64,000 bases of DNA from Lysobacterales bacterium (lineage in GTDB: Bacteria > Pseudomonadota > Gammaproteobacteria > Xanthomonadales > Ahniellaceae). The first letter of the stretch is position 1. Each line of letters opens with the position of its first letter. This document shows positions 18,372 through 26,303 of this stretch, one piece after another. The position numbers and the translations under genes were made by a program. Under the pieces are notes generated by a model. The model did no database searches. It saw only the letters and a list, made by a program, of their open reading frames with translations, and had not been told where the DNA came from. The stretch covers positions 1 through 64,000 of the forward strand of contig JACPFU010000027.1 in the NCBI GenBank assembly GCA_016182785.1, in the 5' to 3' direction.

Positions 18372-20402
18372 ATGGCACCCACCGCACCAGATCACAGCTC
18401 GGCTTCGCCAGTCGGGCGCGCCGGTCGCTGGTGGTATGGGTGCGATCTCGCTGGATTCTTGTGGCAGAGCCCGGAACATATCCTCGGCGTTCTGGCCGCG
18501 TCTTCTGGCGGCGGTATCGATGCCACGCAACGCGATGCCTGGATGGCCCAGATCGAGTTGCTGAAGTCGGAGTTGGACGAGGATCCCTCCGCAGGACGCA
18601 TCTACCTGGAATACGCCGTGCCTCGGCTCGGCAAGCGAATTGATGCTGTGGTCGTTCGCGATGGAATCGTTTTCGTCGTCGAGTTCAAGGTCGGCGAGGC
18701 CGCATTTCATGCTTCGGCACTCGACCAGGTGTGGGATTACGCGCTGGACCTGAAGCACTTCCACTCGGCCAGTCATCTGGCATGGATGGCGCCGTTGCTG
18801 GTCGCCACCGAAGCAACTCCGGTCTCGTTGGTGGTTCAAGGCACGCTCCACGACGACCGGCTGCTGCGACCGCTTTGCGTGGGGCGGCGGCAATTGGCGG
18901 AGGCGATGCGCGTGGTCGCGACCGCGCTGCCCACCGCAGATACCGATGCCGCACAGTGGGAGCAAGGGCGCTATTCGCCGACGCCGACCATCATCGAAGC
19001 GGCGCGCGCACTCTACGCGGGCCACGCGGTGGAGACGATTTCGCGTAGCGACGCGAGCGCCATGAATCTTGCGCGAACTTCGCAGCGCATCGACCGGATC
19101 ATCGCGGAAGCGCGGACACAAAGGCAGAAGTCCATTTGCTTTGTGACCGGAGTTCCGGGGGCAGGCAAGACGCTGGTCGGTTTGGATGTTGCGAACCGGC
19201 ACATGGATCCCGAGGACGCGTTGTTCAGTGTCTACCTTTCCGGCAACGATCCGCTGGTCAAGGTGCTGCGCGCCGCGTTGGCGGGCGATCATGTCGCGCG
19301 CGAAGCGGCCCAGGGGAGGCGCATGCGCAAGGGTGACGCCGTGCGCAAAGTCAGCGCATTCATCCAGAACGTGCGCTCATTTCGGGACGACTGTCTGGCC
19401 GATGCCGAGCCGCCGCCCGAGCATGTGGCCCTGTTCGACGAAGCCCAGCGCGCCTGGAACCTGGAACAGACGCGCTCGTTCATGGCACGAAAGCGCAGGC
19501 GGCCCGATTTCGAGCACTCCGAACCGGATTTCCTGATCTCGTGTCTCGACCGCAACCCCGACTGGGCGGTGGTGGTGTGTCTGGTCGGAAGTGGCCAGGA
19601 AATCAACACCGGGGAGGGAGGCATCGGGGAATGGCTGCGCGCGCTGGAGCAGCGGTTTCGCGACTGGCACGTGTACATCTCGCCACAGCTGCGCGAGCCG
19701 CAGTACGGAGTCGTTGCCGAGCTCGACGCGTTGCGGCGAAGCGCCAACGTGCATGACACGGCGGACCTGCATCTCGCGGTCTCGATGCGGTCGTTCCGCG
19801 CAGAGCGGCTGAGTGAGTTCGTTCGGCTCGTGCTCGAACTCGATGGAGCGGGAGCGGCGATGCTCCATCGCGATATCGCGCCGCGCTATCCGCTGGTACT
19901 GACACGCAGCGTCGATCGCGCCCGCGATTGGCTGCGGGCGCAGGCGCGCGGTAGCGAGCGATACGGCATTGTCGTGTCATCGCAGGCGCAGCGGCTGAAA
20001 CCACTGGCCCTGGACGTGCGTGTGGCCATCGACCCGGTGCACTGGTTCCTCAACGGCAAGGACGACACCCGCTCGAGCTATTACCTAGAAGATGTCGCGA
20101 CCGAGTTCCAGGTGCAGGGCCTGGAACTGGACTGGGCTGGCGTGGTCTGGGACGGCGATCTGCGCAGAAGCGGAGACGCCTGGCGACATCACCGATTCGT
20201 TGGCAGCAAGTGGCAGCAGATTCACCAGCGCGAACGCCAGCGCTACCAGCTCAACGCCTACCGCGTGCTGCTGACGCGAGCGCGGCAAGGCATGGTGCTG
20301 GTGGTGCCGGAAGGCTCACCGCACGATCCGACGCGCGCGCCGGCGTGCTACGACGAGACCTATCGCTATTTGGCGTCGCTCGGGTTGCGCAGTCTGGATT
20401 GA
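18372..20402 (+). CDS. PD-(D/E)XK nuclease-like plus DUF2075 helicase fusion
   Basis: This 676-residue protein joins two parts. The N-terminal part has a nuclease-type core with Asp91 in RIDAVVV and Glu104-Phe-Lys106 in VVEFKVGE, spaced as in PD-(D/E)XK enzymes. The C-terminal DUF2075 ATPase has Walker A GVPGAGKT at residues 260-267 and Walker B with Asp356-Glu357 in ALFDEAQ, then late motifs including LNAYRVLLTRARQGM typical of superfamily 1-like helicases. It starts 79 bases after tRNA-Arg, and its codon use is less GC-rich than its neighbours, hinting at acquisition. DUF2075 proteins are often found with mobile or defence genes. Function remains inferred. Confidence 0.8.
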   Translation: MAPTAPDHSSASPVGRAGRWWYGCDLAGFLWQSPEHILGVLAASSGGGIDATQRDAWMAQIELLKSELDEDPSAGRIYLEYAVPRLGKRIDAVVVRDGIVFVVEFKVGEAAFHASALDQVWDYALDLKHFHSASHLAWMAPLLVATEATPVSLVVQGTLHDDRLLRPLCVGRRQLAEAMRVVATALPTADTDAAQWEQGRYSPTPTIIEAARALYAGHAVETISRSDASAMNLARTSQRIDRIIAEARTQRQKSICFVTGVPGAGKTLVGLDVANRHMDPEDALFSVYLSGNDPLVKVLRAALAGDHVAREAAQGRRMRKGDAVRKVSAFIQNVRSFRDDCLADAEPPPEHVALFDEAQRAWNLEQTRSFMARKRRRPDFEHSEPDFLISCLDRNPDWAVVVCLVGSGQEINTGEGGIGEWLRALEQRFRDWHVYISPQLREPQYGVVAELDALRRSANVHDTADLHLAVSMRSFRAERLSEFVRLVLELDGAGAAMLHRDIAPRYPLVLTRSVDRARDWLRAQARGSERYGIVVSSQAQRLKPLALDVRVAIDPVHWFLNGKDDTRSSYYLEDVATEFQVQGLELDWAGVVWDGDLRRSGDAWRHHRFVGSKWQQIHQRERQRYQLNAYRVLLTRARQGMVLVVPEGSPHDPTRAPACYDETYRYLASLGLRSLD

Positions 20403-20442
20403 GGTGTCGAGCATCGGCTACGCAGGCGGCTGGGGTGTGTTG

Positions 20443-20459
20443 CCGCAGGGCGACTGCGG
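20443..20459. terminator. Possible terminator between convergent genes
   Basis: A six-base perfect stem, CCGCAG with CTGCGG around a five-base loop, lies in the 58-base gap between the nuclease-helicase gene and the convergent zinc-ribbon gene. No U-tract is present. Confidence 0.35.
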
Positions 20460-20460
20460 G

Positions 20461-21120
20461 TCACTCCCGCGCTCGCGTGCTCGCTCGTTCAGCGCGATCG
20501 GGATCTCTGTAGCGAATCGCAAAGCACTGGTCGTCGAGGGTGGCGATGAGTTCGTGCGCGGAGGTGGTGATGCGCAGGCCGCGGGCGGGTTGGGTGGAGA
20601 CGGCGTCGAAATGCGCTGCGCCGGCGGCGTAGGTGTAGCCGAGTTCGATGGCGCCGGTGCGTAGCCGGAACTCCAGGTTGCGGTCGCAGCAGGGACAGGT
20701 CGAGCTGCCCGAGTCGGTGGCGCGCGCGTAGCCGCTGGCCGCGCGCAGCAGTGCCGAGGCCGGGAAGCGTTGTTGGCAGCGCGGGCAGGCGAGGTCGGGG
20801 CCGCCGAGGAGCAGGTCCAGGGCGCGGCGCAGTGCGGCGGCGTGGCGCTTGTGCTTGCGCTCGGGCGACTTCAGCGTGAACGACCAGACGATCCACGGGC
20901 CAGCGGGGCTATAGCTGAACTCCCAGTCGTAGTGCTGCCCGCCTTGGAGGCAGGCCGACAGCGGCGTGTTGCCGAGCCACGGGCTGTCCATGATCGAGCG
21001 GTACACGCTGGCGGGATCGGGTGGCGCGTGCGGCGCCTCGGCGGTGTTTCCGATGTCCAGATCGAGAGCGATCTCCGCGTCCTCGTGGCGCAGACGCAGG
21101 CTCTGGCGCGACGTGCTCAT
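20461..21120 (-). CDS. Unknown protein with zinc-ribbon-like CxxC pairs
   Basis: This 219-residue protein has no signal peptide. Two cysteine knuckles, Cys112/Cys115 (CPRC) and Cys142/Cys145 (CPCC), are separated by about 27 residues and would fit a zinc ribbon. The N-terminal part has a WEFSYSPAGPWIVWSFTLKS segment that looks like beta strands. The ATG at 21120 is chosen because CGGAG lies about eight bases upstream; a longer frame to 21216 lacks that. No family is recognised. It converges on the nuclease-helicase gene. Confidence 0.65.
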   Translation of the reverse strand: MSTSRQSLRLRHEDAEIALDLDIGNTAEAPHAPPDPASVYRSIMDSPWLGNTPLSACLQGGQHYDWEFSYSPAGPWIVWSFTLKSPERKHKRHAAALRRALDLLLGGPDLACPRCQQRFPASALLRAASGYARATDSGSSTCPCCDRNLEFRLRTGAIELGYTYAAGAAHFDAVSTQPARGLRITTSAHELIATLDDQCFAIRYRDPDRAERASTRARE

Positions 21121-21285
21121 CTGCGGCTCCGGGTGGGGTTCGCGGGCGAGCATCGAGCCCGCTGCGGGCGCGGTCAACTCCGGGCACGAAGGGGATGCAG
21201 TTGAGTTCGGCTCCACTGCAGCGCCTCGTGATCGTGTGGTCGGCGCGGCGCGATGACGAAGTGGCTGTGCCTCGCGGCCGACGGC

Positions 21286-22059
21286 TCAGCGCCCGCGCCG
21301 CGGACGGGTGGCGATCAGGACCAGCACTGCGGCGACGGTCCACAGTGCGGCGTAGATCCACCAGGTGCGGGTGAGGTCGTCGCCTTGGTAGAAGCCGAAG
21401 GCGAAGCCGGCGCCGGTGGCGTTGACGGTGGCGTGCATCAGCATCGGCAGCAGCACGCTGCCGCGGGCGCCGTTGCACAGCCGCGACAGCACCGGCGTGG
21501 CCGCGAACACCGCAATCAGGAACGGGGCGACGTGCTGCGACGGGACCGCGTGTCCGAGCAACGGCAGGTGCCACAGCGCCCAGATCGCGCCGAGCACGAG
21601 ATCGGCCATCAGCGGCGCGAAACGCTGCTGCAGGCGTGGCAGCAGAAAGCCGCGCCAGCCGGGCTCCTCGCCGAGGGCGACGAACAGCAATGCGACCAGG
21701 AAGGTGTCGAGCATGCCGGGCCAGCGCGCGAGTTGGTCGGCGCGTGGCCACGGCGCACCGAACGCGACATTCACGACCACGACCAAGGCGACCACGACGA
21801 CCGGCAGGCCGAGTGCCAGCGCAAACCAGTGCGCGCCGACGCGTGCGCGCAGCATCGCCGCGAACAGCGCCTTCACCGCGCTCCAGCCGTTGCCGATGGC
21901 GAGCACCAGCAATGCGGCAGCGAACGGACCGAGCGGGTTCGGCCCGCTGCTGCGACCCTGCACCAGCGCGATCAGCCACGGGTACCACGACAACGCGAAC
22001 GCGAGCGGCAGGAAACAGGCCAGTGGCCAATCGCGAACCAGGCGGCGGATGGCGTACAT
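21286..22059 (-). CDS. CPBP-family intramembrane glutamic endopeptidase (Abi/CAAX protease-like)
   Basis: This 257-residue protein has about seven hydrophobic helices and the three Abi/CPBP motifs: Glu131-Glu132 with Arg136 in EEPGWRG, His164 in WHLPL, and His209 in HATVN. The family includes Rce1-type CAAX prenyl proteases and bacteriocin-immunity proteins. The bacterial substrate is generally unknown. The start at 22059 gives MYAIRRLVRDW with a GGGGCT upstream; an ATG five codons earlier (22074) is also possible. Confidence 0.87.
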   Translation of the reverse strand: MYAIRRLVRDWPLACFLPLAFALSWYPWLIALVQGRSSGPNPLGPFAAALLVLAIGNGWSAVKALFAAMLRARVGAHWFALALGLPVVVVALVVVVNVAFGAPWPRADQLARWPGMLDTFLVALLFVALGEEPGWRGFLLPRLQQRFAPLMADLVLGAIWALWHLPLLGHAVPSQHVAPFLIAVFAATPVLSRLCNGARGSVLLPMLMHATVNATGAGFAFGFYQGDDLTRTWWIYAALWTVAAVLVLIATRPRRGR

Positions 22060-22170
22060 CGGAGCCCCAAGCATGGCGCCGCGCGACGGCGGCGGTCGTC
22101 GGCTTCGATGCCACTGCAGGCGGCGGGGTTGCGTGTGACCGATGGCCTAGCGACGGGCCGTGTGGCGCCA

Positions 22171-22281
22171 CTACAGCAGGCACCGGTGCGCAGCGACTTC
22201 GCGGCTGGCCTTGCCGCTGCAGCCGGCGGTGTCGGCGAACTCGGGCCAGCGGGCGATGGCGGCGTTGACGGCCTCGCGCAT
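22171..22281 (-). CDS. Very short frame, possibly a displaced 3' end of the neighbouring secreted-protein gene
   Basis: A 36-codon frame directly downstream of the secreted-protein gene at 22296-23357 has almost exclusively G or C at third positions, as real genes here do. The same frame stays open upstream into that gene. It could be a separate small gene, a remnant, or the original C-terminus of the upstream gene after a frameshift. No ribosome binding site decides this. Confidence 0.25.
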   Translation of the reverse strand: MREAVNAAIARWPEFADTAGCSGKASREVAAHRCLL

Positions 22282-22295
22282 TGCCGCGGCGCGCG

Positions 22296-23357
22296 TTACC
22301 GACACATGTCGTATGCAGTCTGCTCGCAGCTGGCGTGCAGCGGTGCGGACTGCGTTGCGCAATCGATGCGGCCGGTCTCGGTGAGTTCAAGCTGGTGCGC
22401 GAGTTCGGGATCCCCCTTGGCGCGTTTCAGGAACCGGCGCCGGCACTTGTCGACGCGCGCCTGATAGCCGTCGGCGCAGGCCTGCAGCGCGACACTGCGC
22501 TGTTCGGCACCGCTGCAGGTTGCGGCCACGCCGGTGGCGGGCGGATCGCCCGGTGCGCTCGCGTCGTAGGGCCGTACCGGCGCGTTGATGCCGATGCTGC
22601 AGTCGCGCCAGGCATCGAGCAGGGCGGCGTCGTAGCGGGCGGTGTCGGCGGGCGTGCCGCGGCGCATCGCGATCAGCGCCGGCTTGCCGAGCGGTTCGAC
22701 CACGCACCGGCCCTCGACTCCTGCGGGCAACAACTCGCCCCACCAGCTGCCGAGTTCCTGCGCGCGCAGTGCCGGCACTTTCTGGTCTTGCTGATAGATG
22801 CCAAGCAGCGCGCCGGACTGGATCGCAGAGAGCAGTTGCGAGGCCTCGACGCGCTGCAGCGGCGTGCCCTTGAGCAGACGGAACAGCGCGTACTGCGCCT
22901 GCACGTCGATGCGCGCATCGATCACGTCCTTCGCGGTCCACGGCGGCGCGTCGCTTGGCGGTGGCGCTGCCGGTGGCTCCGGCGGAGGCGGATCAACGAC
23001 GCCGGGCGGGAACGATGGTGCTTCACCGCCGGCGCCAGGTTTCGGGCCGCTGCAGGTGATCGAGCGGAAGCCGTCGCAGTAGGCCTGGTCGCAGACGCGG
23101 CCGTCTTCGAGCGTGCGCGTCGGCGTGCTGGCGCCGATGTCGTCGTCGACCTCGAACGCGAACGCCTGCGTGTAGTGCTGCAGCTCGCAGAAGTAGTCGG
23201 CTGCGGGCTGGCCGCAGCCCTGGCTCCAGAGACGGCAGACATCGACGCGATGGCCTTCGTGCAGCGGTGGCTCGAACACGGCGCGCTCCGGCGCCTCGGC
23301 GAACGCGATGCCGCTGCCGAGCAGCAGGACGAACAGGCGACACGGGAACGGGTTCAT
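22296..23357 (-). CDS. Exported protein of unknown function with a proline-rich linker
   Basis: This 353-residue protein has a signal peptide ending near AFAEA (residue 22) and about a dozen cysteines, many paired within short distance (CRLWSQGCGQ, CDQAYCDG). A Pro-rich linker runs from about residue 116 to 138, followed by a helical domain. The cysteines suggest disulfide bonds in the periplasm or outside. It starts one base after the stop of the larger exported protein, so the two form an operon. No family is recognised. Confidence 0.72.
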   Translation of the reverse strand: MNPFPCRLFVLLLGSGIAFAEAPERAVFEPPLHEGHRVDVCRLWSQGCGQPAADYFCELQHYTQAFAFEVDDDIGASTPTRTLEDGRVCDQAYCDGFRSITCSGPKPGAGGEAPSFPPGVVDPPPPEPPAAPPPSDAPPWTAKDVIDARIDVQAQYALFRLLKGTPLQRVEASQLLSAIQSGALLGIYQQDQKVPALRAQELGSWWGELLPAGVEGRCVVEPLGKPALIAMRRGTPADTARYDAALLDAWRDCSIGINAPVRPYDASAPGDPPATGVAATCSGAEQRSVALQACADGYQARVDKCRRRFLKRAKGDPELAHQLELTETGRIDCATQSAPLHASCEQTAYDMCR

Positions 23358-23358
23358 T

Positions 23359-25392
23359 TCAATCTCCGGCCGGGGTCAGCAGGATGTGGTCGATGCCGAC
23401 GAAATGCGCGCTCGCCGCCGGGTTGCGCCCGCTCACCATCAGGCTCAGCGGGCGCGTGCCGCGTTGCATCGCGAACGTGCCGAGTTCGACCACGACCGGT
23501 GCCTCGACGCCGGCGGCGTAGCCATCAAACCGTGTGCGTACCGGATGCTGGTCAACCTCGAATTCGAGCGCGCCGTAGTCAGGCGCGCGTGTCAGCGCGA
23601 TCGCGACGCGCCAGGCGCCATCCTGCGGCACCTCGATCTGCAGATCGAGCGTGGCGCCGGGTTCGAGGTCGCGCCAGAACAGTTGCGCGTCGCCGCTCCA
23701 GTGCGGGCCGAAGCCGGACATCGGCTGCGCGAAGGCACTGCCGCCGGCGACGCGCACCGCACCGCGTTCGAGCAGGGTCTCGGCCTCGATGCGGATCGGC
23801 GCCAGCGCAAAGCTGAGATGCCGCACCTGCAATGTGCCCTTGCTGGCGCGCGCCTCGGTCACGCGGCGCATTTCGACCGGCTGTGCGCGCTCGTCCGCAG
23901 CCGCGGCCGTTGCGGCCACCGGTCCACTCGCAGCCATCGGACCATCGAACACCGCATCGGCCTGCTGCAGGCTGCGATCGGCGCGCAGCGGCGGTTCGCT
24001 GAGCCGGCAGTACTTGTCCGCATTCGGATGGAACGCGCTGCGACAGGCGGAATGCGCCGCGGGATCGGCGCAGTGGATGCGCAGCGCCGGCTTGCCGTTG
24101 ACGGCGTCGTCGATCGTGCAACCACGGCCCTTGAGCTTGCCGACGGTGGCGATCAGCCACAGCGCTTCGCCAGCAACGGCCTGTCCGTACATCGGGCGCA
24201 ACTCTTCGCAGGCGCTGGCCCACACCGTCGGTTGCACATCGCGCGCGGCGGCGTCGCTGAAGCAGGCCTTGGCCATGGTTGCGTACATTCCGCCGAACAT
24301 GTTCTTGCCGAACTGCTTGGCCCGTTCGTCGAGCAGCAGGCACGGCACCTCGCTGACCTCGGGGAACGGCACGCGCTGGCGCAGGTCGGTCTCGCAGACC
24401 ATCACGAACAGCTTCTCGCCCGGCGGCGGGCCGCCGCTCGCGGGCTTGCCCCAGGTCGAGATCGCGGCGATGCGCGCGGCCGGCTTGGCCACGGTCGCGA
24501 AGTAGCCATCCACCGCCACCGGCAGCGCCGCGGCGAAGCCCTGCACCTGGCGATCGAACTTGTCGCGCAGGTTGCCGCAGGTCTTGCGTGCGGTGCTGCG
24601 GTACTGGTTGTGCGCGTCGAAGTAGTCGACGCAGCGGTCATACACGCGACCGGGTGCGGTGTGCCACTCCTGGCCGCGATAGGCGCGCGCGGTGCCGTAG
24701 TGGTACCAGGGCTGCCAGTACAGCGCGAAGTAGCGGTCGTAGGGCATGTGGCTGTCGTCGCCGAACACCAGGTTCTCGAGCGCATCGCTGCCGGCGACCA
24801 GACCGCCGCCGAGTGTCTTCGCCCACTGCTGCACCTCGGCCAGCACCTGCGCCAGCGTGCCGCACAGCACCTCGCGCGCTACGCCGGCGGCGCCTTCATT
24901 CGGAATCAGCGCGCAGGACTCGGTGCCGAGGAGCTCGAACAGGCGCCACCAGTCCGGACCCTTGAGCGCGGCGAGCACGTTGCCGAGCAGGCTCGCCTTC
25001 TTGCTGATGACGTGACGGATGATGGCGCAGGCCGCGCCCTTGACCGGGCCCTGCAGCGGCAGGATGGCGCAGGCGACGGTTTCCGCGACGACCGGGCCGC
25101 CGATCTGCAGCACCTTGGGCCAGTCGCCATCGCGCGCCGCCGCGAACACCGCCACCGCCTTCTGCACGCGGTCGTCGGCGGGGCCGATCGGCAAGGCGCC
25201 GACGCCCTGTTCTTTGGCGGCATCGAGCGCGCAACGTTCGGCCTCGCCGCCGCCGGCCAGACATTCGATCAGCGGCCGCGCCGGCGCCAGGGTCGGATCG
25301 ACCGCGGCGATGACATGGTCGAGCAGGTCCTTGGCCTGCACCGGCACGGCGGCCAGTGCGGCGAGCAGGGCGAACGCGGCGAATCGGATCAT
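23359..25392 (-). CDS. Large exported protein with a C-terminal beta-sandwich-like module
   Basis: This 677-residue protein has a signal peptide (MIRFAAFALL through VQAKD). A helical, cysteine-containing central region includes PYDRYFALYWQPWYHYG. From about residue 520 there is a beta-rich C-terminus ending in AHFVGIDHILLTPAGD, the closing strand pattern of jelly-roll carbohydrate-binding modules. The start at 25392 was chosen for its signal peptide; the frame extends 51 codons upstream without one. It heads a two-gene operon with the smaller exported protein. Binding to a surface glycan is a guess from the C-terminal pattern only. Confidence 0.72.
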   Translation of the reverse strand: MIRFAAFALLAALAAVPVQAKDLLDHVIAAVDPTLAPARPLIECLAGGGEAERCALDAAKEQGVGALPIGPADDRVQKAVAVFAAARDGDWPKVLQIGGPVVAETVACAILPLQGPVKGAACAIIRHVISKKASLLGNVLAALKGPDWWRLFELLGTESCALIPNEGAAGVAREVLCGTLAQVLAEVQQWAKTLGGGLVAGSDALENLVFGDDSHMPYDRYFALYWQPWYHYGTARAYRGQEWHTAPGRVYDRCVDYFDAHNQYRSTARKTCGNLRDKFDRQVQGFAAALPVAVDGYFATVAKPAARIAAISTWGKPASGGPPPGEKLFVMVCETDLRQRVPFPEVSEVPCLLLDERAKQFGKNMFGGMYATMAKACFSDAAARDVQPTVWASACEELRPMYGQAVAGEALWLIATVGKLKGRGCTIDDAVNGKPALRIHCADPAAHSACRSAFHPNADKYCRLSEPPLRADRSLQQADAVFDGPMAASGPVAATAAAADERAQPVEMRRVTEARASKGTLQVRHLSFALAPIRIEAETLLERGAVRVAGGSAFAQPMSGFGPHWSGDAQLFWRDLEPGATLDLQIEVPQDGAWRVAIALTRAPDYGALEFEVDQHPVRTRFDGYAAGVEAPVVVELGTFAMQRGTRPLSLMVSGRNPAASAHFVGIDHILLTPAGD

Positions 25393-25465
25393 GGTTCGAC
25401 TCCGGCAGTGAGCGCTGGCGCATCCTAGTCCCGCGCGCGCCCACCGGTGTGCGCCGGCACGCAAT

Positions 25466-25531
25466 CTGCGAAATCTCGCAGGCGCAAATCCGATTCTCCC
25501 CGAGGCATCCCGAACGCGGCCGCAGCAGACT
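25466..25531 (+). promoter_or_regulatory. Palindromic activator-site promoter, copy 1
   Basis: The near-palindrome CTGCGAAATCTCGCAG at 25466-25481 is followed after seven bases by TCCGATT (25489-25495), and a CAGACT -10-like box lies at 25526-25531. The same elements at the same distances occur at 30458-30523. The arrangement puts the palindrome about 50 bases upstream of the -10, where an activator would bind. A small open frame with a good ribosome binding site begins at 25558. Confidence 0.55.
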
Positions 25532-25557
25532 GCAGCTGCATCCACGGGAGATCGGTC

Positions 25558-25638
25558 ATGCGTCTGGTCCTGATCCGCTTCGCAGTCGCCCTTGCCCTGC
25601 TGGCCAGCGCCCCGATCATCGCCATCGCGGCGCAGTAA
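25558..25638 (+). CDS. Putative 26-residue hydrophobic small protein
   Basis: An ATG at 25558 preceded by GGGAG at the right distance opens a 26-codon frame encoding one hydrophobic helix (LVLIRFAVALALLASAPII). It could be a tiny membrane protein or a leader peptide. The frame extends upstream without a better start. Support comes from the ribosome binding site and the promoter element shared with the small gene at 30548; there is no homology support. Confidence 0.4.
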   Translation: MRLVLIRFAVALALLASAPIIAIAAQ

Positions 25639-25656
25639 CGGCGGCGGCAGGCGCGC

Positions 25657-25932
25657 TCAGTAGTGATAGCGCCCCTGCAGGAAGTCGATGCGATCGTGGC
25701 CGACCAGGTAGACGCAGCGGTGTTCCTGCGTCAGGCGCCGCGACCAGACGTCGCTGCCCAGGTACTTCAGCGGTTCCGGCTTGCCGATGCCGGTGCAGGG
25801 ATCGCGCAGGCAGGCCTCGACCAGATCCAGCAGGCGCATGGCGACGCGTCGATCGGTCTCGACCCAGTGGCGCAGGTCGTCGATGAAGGCGCGGTCGAAG
25901 ACCGCCTCGCGGCGCGCGCGCTCAGTCGCCAA
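25657..25932 (-). CDS. yoeB: Toxin of the YoeB/Txe family (ribosome-dependent mRNA endonuclease)
   Basis: This 91-residue protein matches YoeB across its length. It has the KPEPLK segment carrying the catalytic-site glutamate (Glu53), WSRRLTQEHRCVY with the active-site arginine, and the C-terminal RYHY ending (His90-Tyr91). YoeB binds the ribosomal A site and cuts mRNA when freed from YefM. The gene overlaps its antitoxin gene by 11 bases, in the usual antitoxin-first order. Key residues are all present, so the toxin is probably active. Confidence 0.92.
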   Translation of the reverse strand: MATERARREAVFDRAFIDDLRHWVETDRRVAMRLLDLVEACLRDPCTGIGKPEPLKYLGSDVWSRRLTQEHRCVYLVGHDRIDFLQGRYHY

Positions 25933-26203
25933 GCCCGACCTCGCGCCGCAACGCCGCCACGGTCTTCGTCCGGCCTGAACCTTGCCGCGCGCGACCGAGC
26001 GCCGCGAGCAGGCGCTCGGCGTTGGCGGGAGAGCGCAGCAGGTGCGCGGTTTCCATCAGGCTGGCGAGTTCATCGGCGGCGATCATCGCCACCGCCGGAT
26101 GGTCGCGACGACGCACGACCACGACCTCGCGATCGTCGGTGACGCGACTCATCAGCGTCGCCAGTGCTGCGCGTGCCTGGCTGTAGGTGGTTTCGATCGA
26201 CAT
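25922..26203 (-). CDS. yefM: Antitoxin of the YefM/Phd family
   Basis: This 93-residue protein begins with the Phd/YefM DNA-binding fold (TTYSQARAALATLMSRVTDDREVVVVRRRDHPAVAMI) and ends with a helical region (LLRSPANAERLLAALGRA) that would wrap the YoeB toxin. It neutralises the toxin and represses its own operon. The ATG at 26203 was chosen over a longer frame because it gives the standard YefM N-terminus and lies just downstream of a palindromic operator. Confidence 0.9.
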   Translation of the reverse strand: MSIETTYSQARAALATLMSRVTDDREVVVVRRRDHPAVAMIAADELASLMETAHLLRSPANAERLLAALGRARQGSGRTKTVAALRREVGLGD

Positions 26204-26221
26204 GGCGAGGTTCCCGATGAC

Positions 26222-26241
26222 TTGTACCGGAACATGGTACG
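26222..26241. promoter_or_regulatory. Likely YefM operator
   Basis: An imperfect inverted repeat, TTGTACC and TGGTACGA separated by GGAACA, lies about 20 bases upstream of the antitoxin start. YefM of Escherichia coli binds TGTACA-type palindromes, and both arms here have a GTAC core. Autoregulation is inferred. Confidence 0.6.
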
Positions 26242-26303
26242 ACGAGGTCGCGCCCGGCGCCATCGCGCACGCTAGGCTTCGACTTCGTTGCCGAGCCCTG
26301 CCG

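Noticed and set aside
18217-20402. Integrated prophage or island at tRNA-Arg
   Set aside because: No integrase and no second copy of the tRNA 3' end could be found in the window; only one gene with unusual composition is present.
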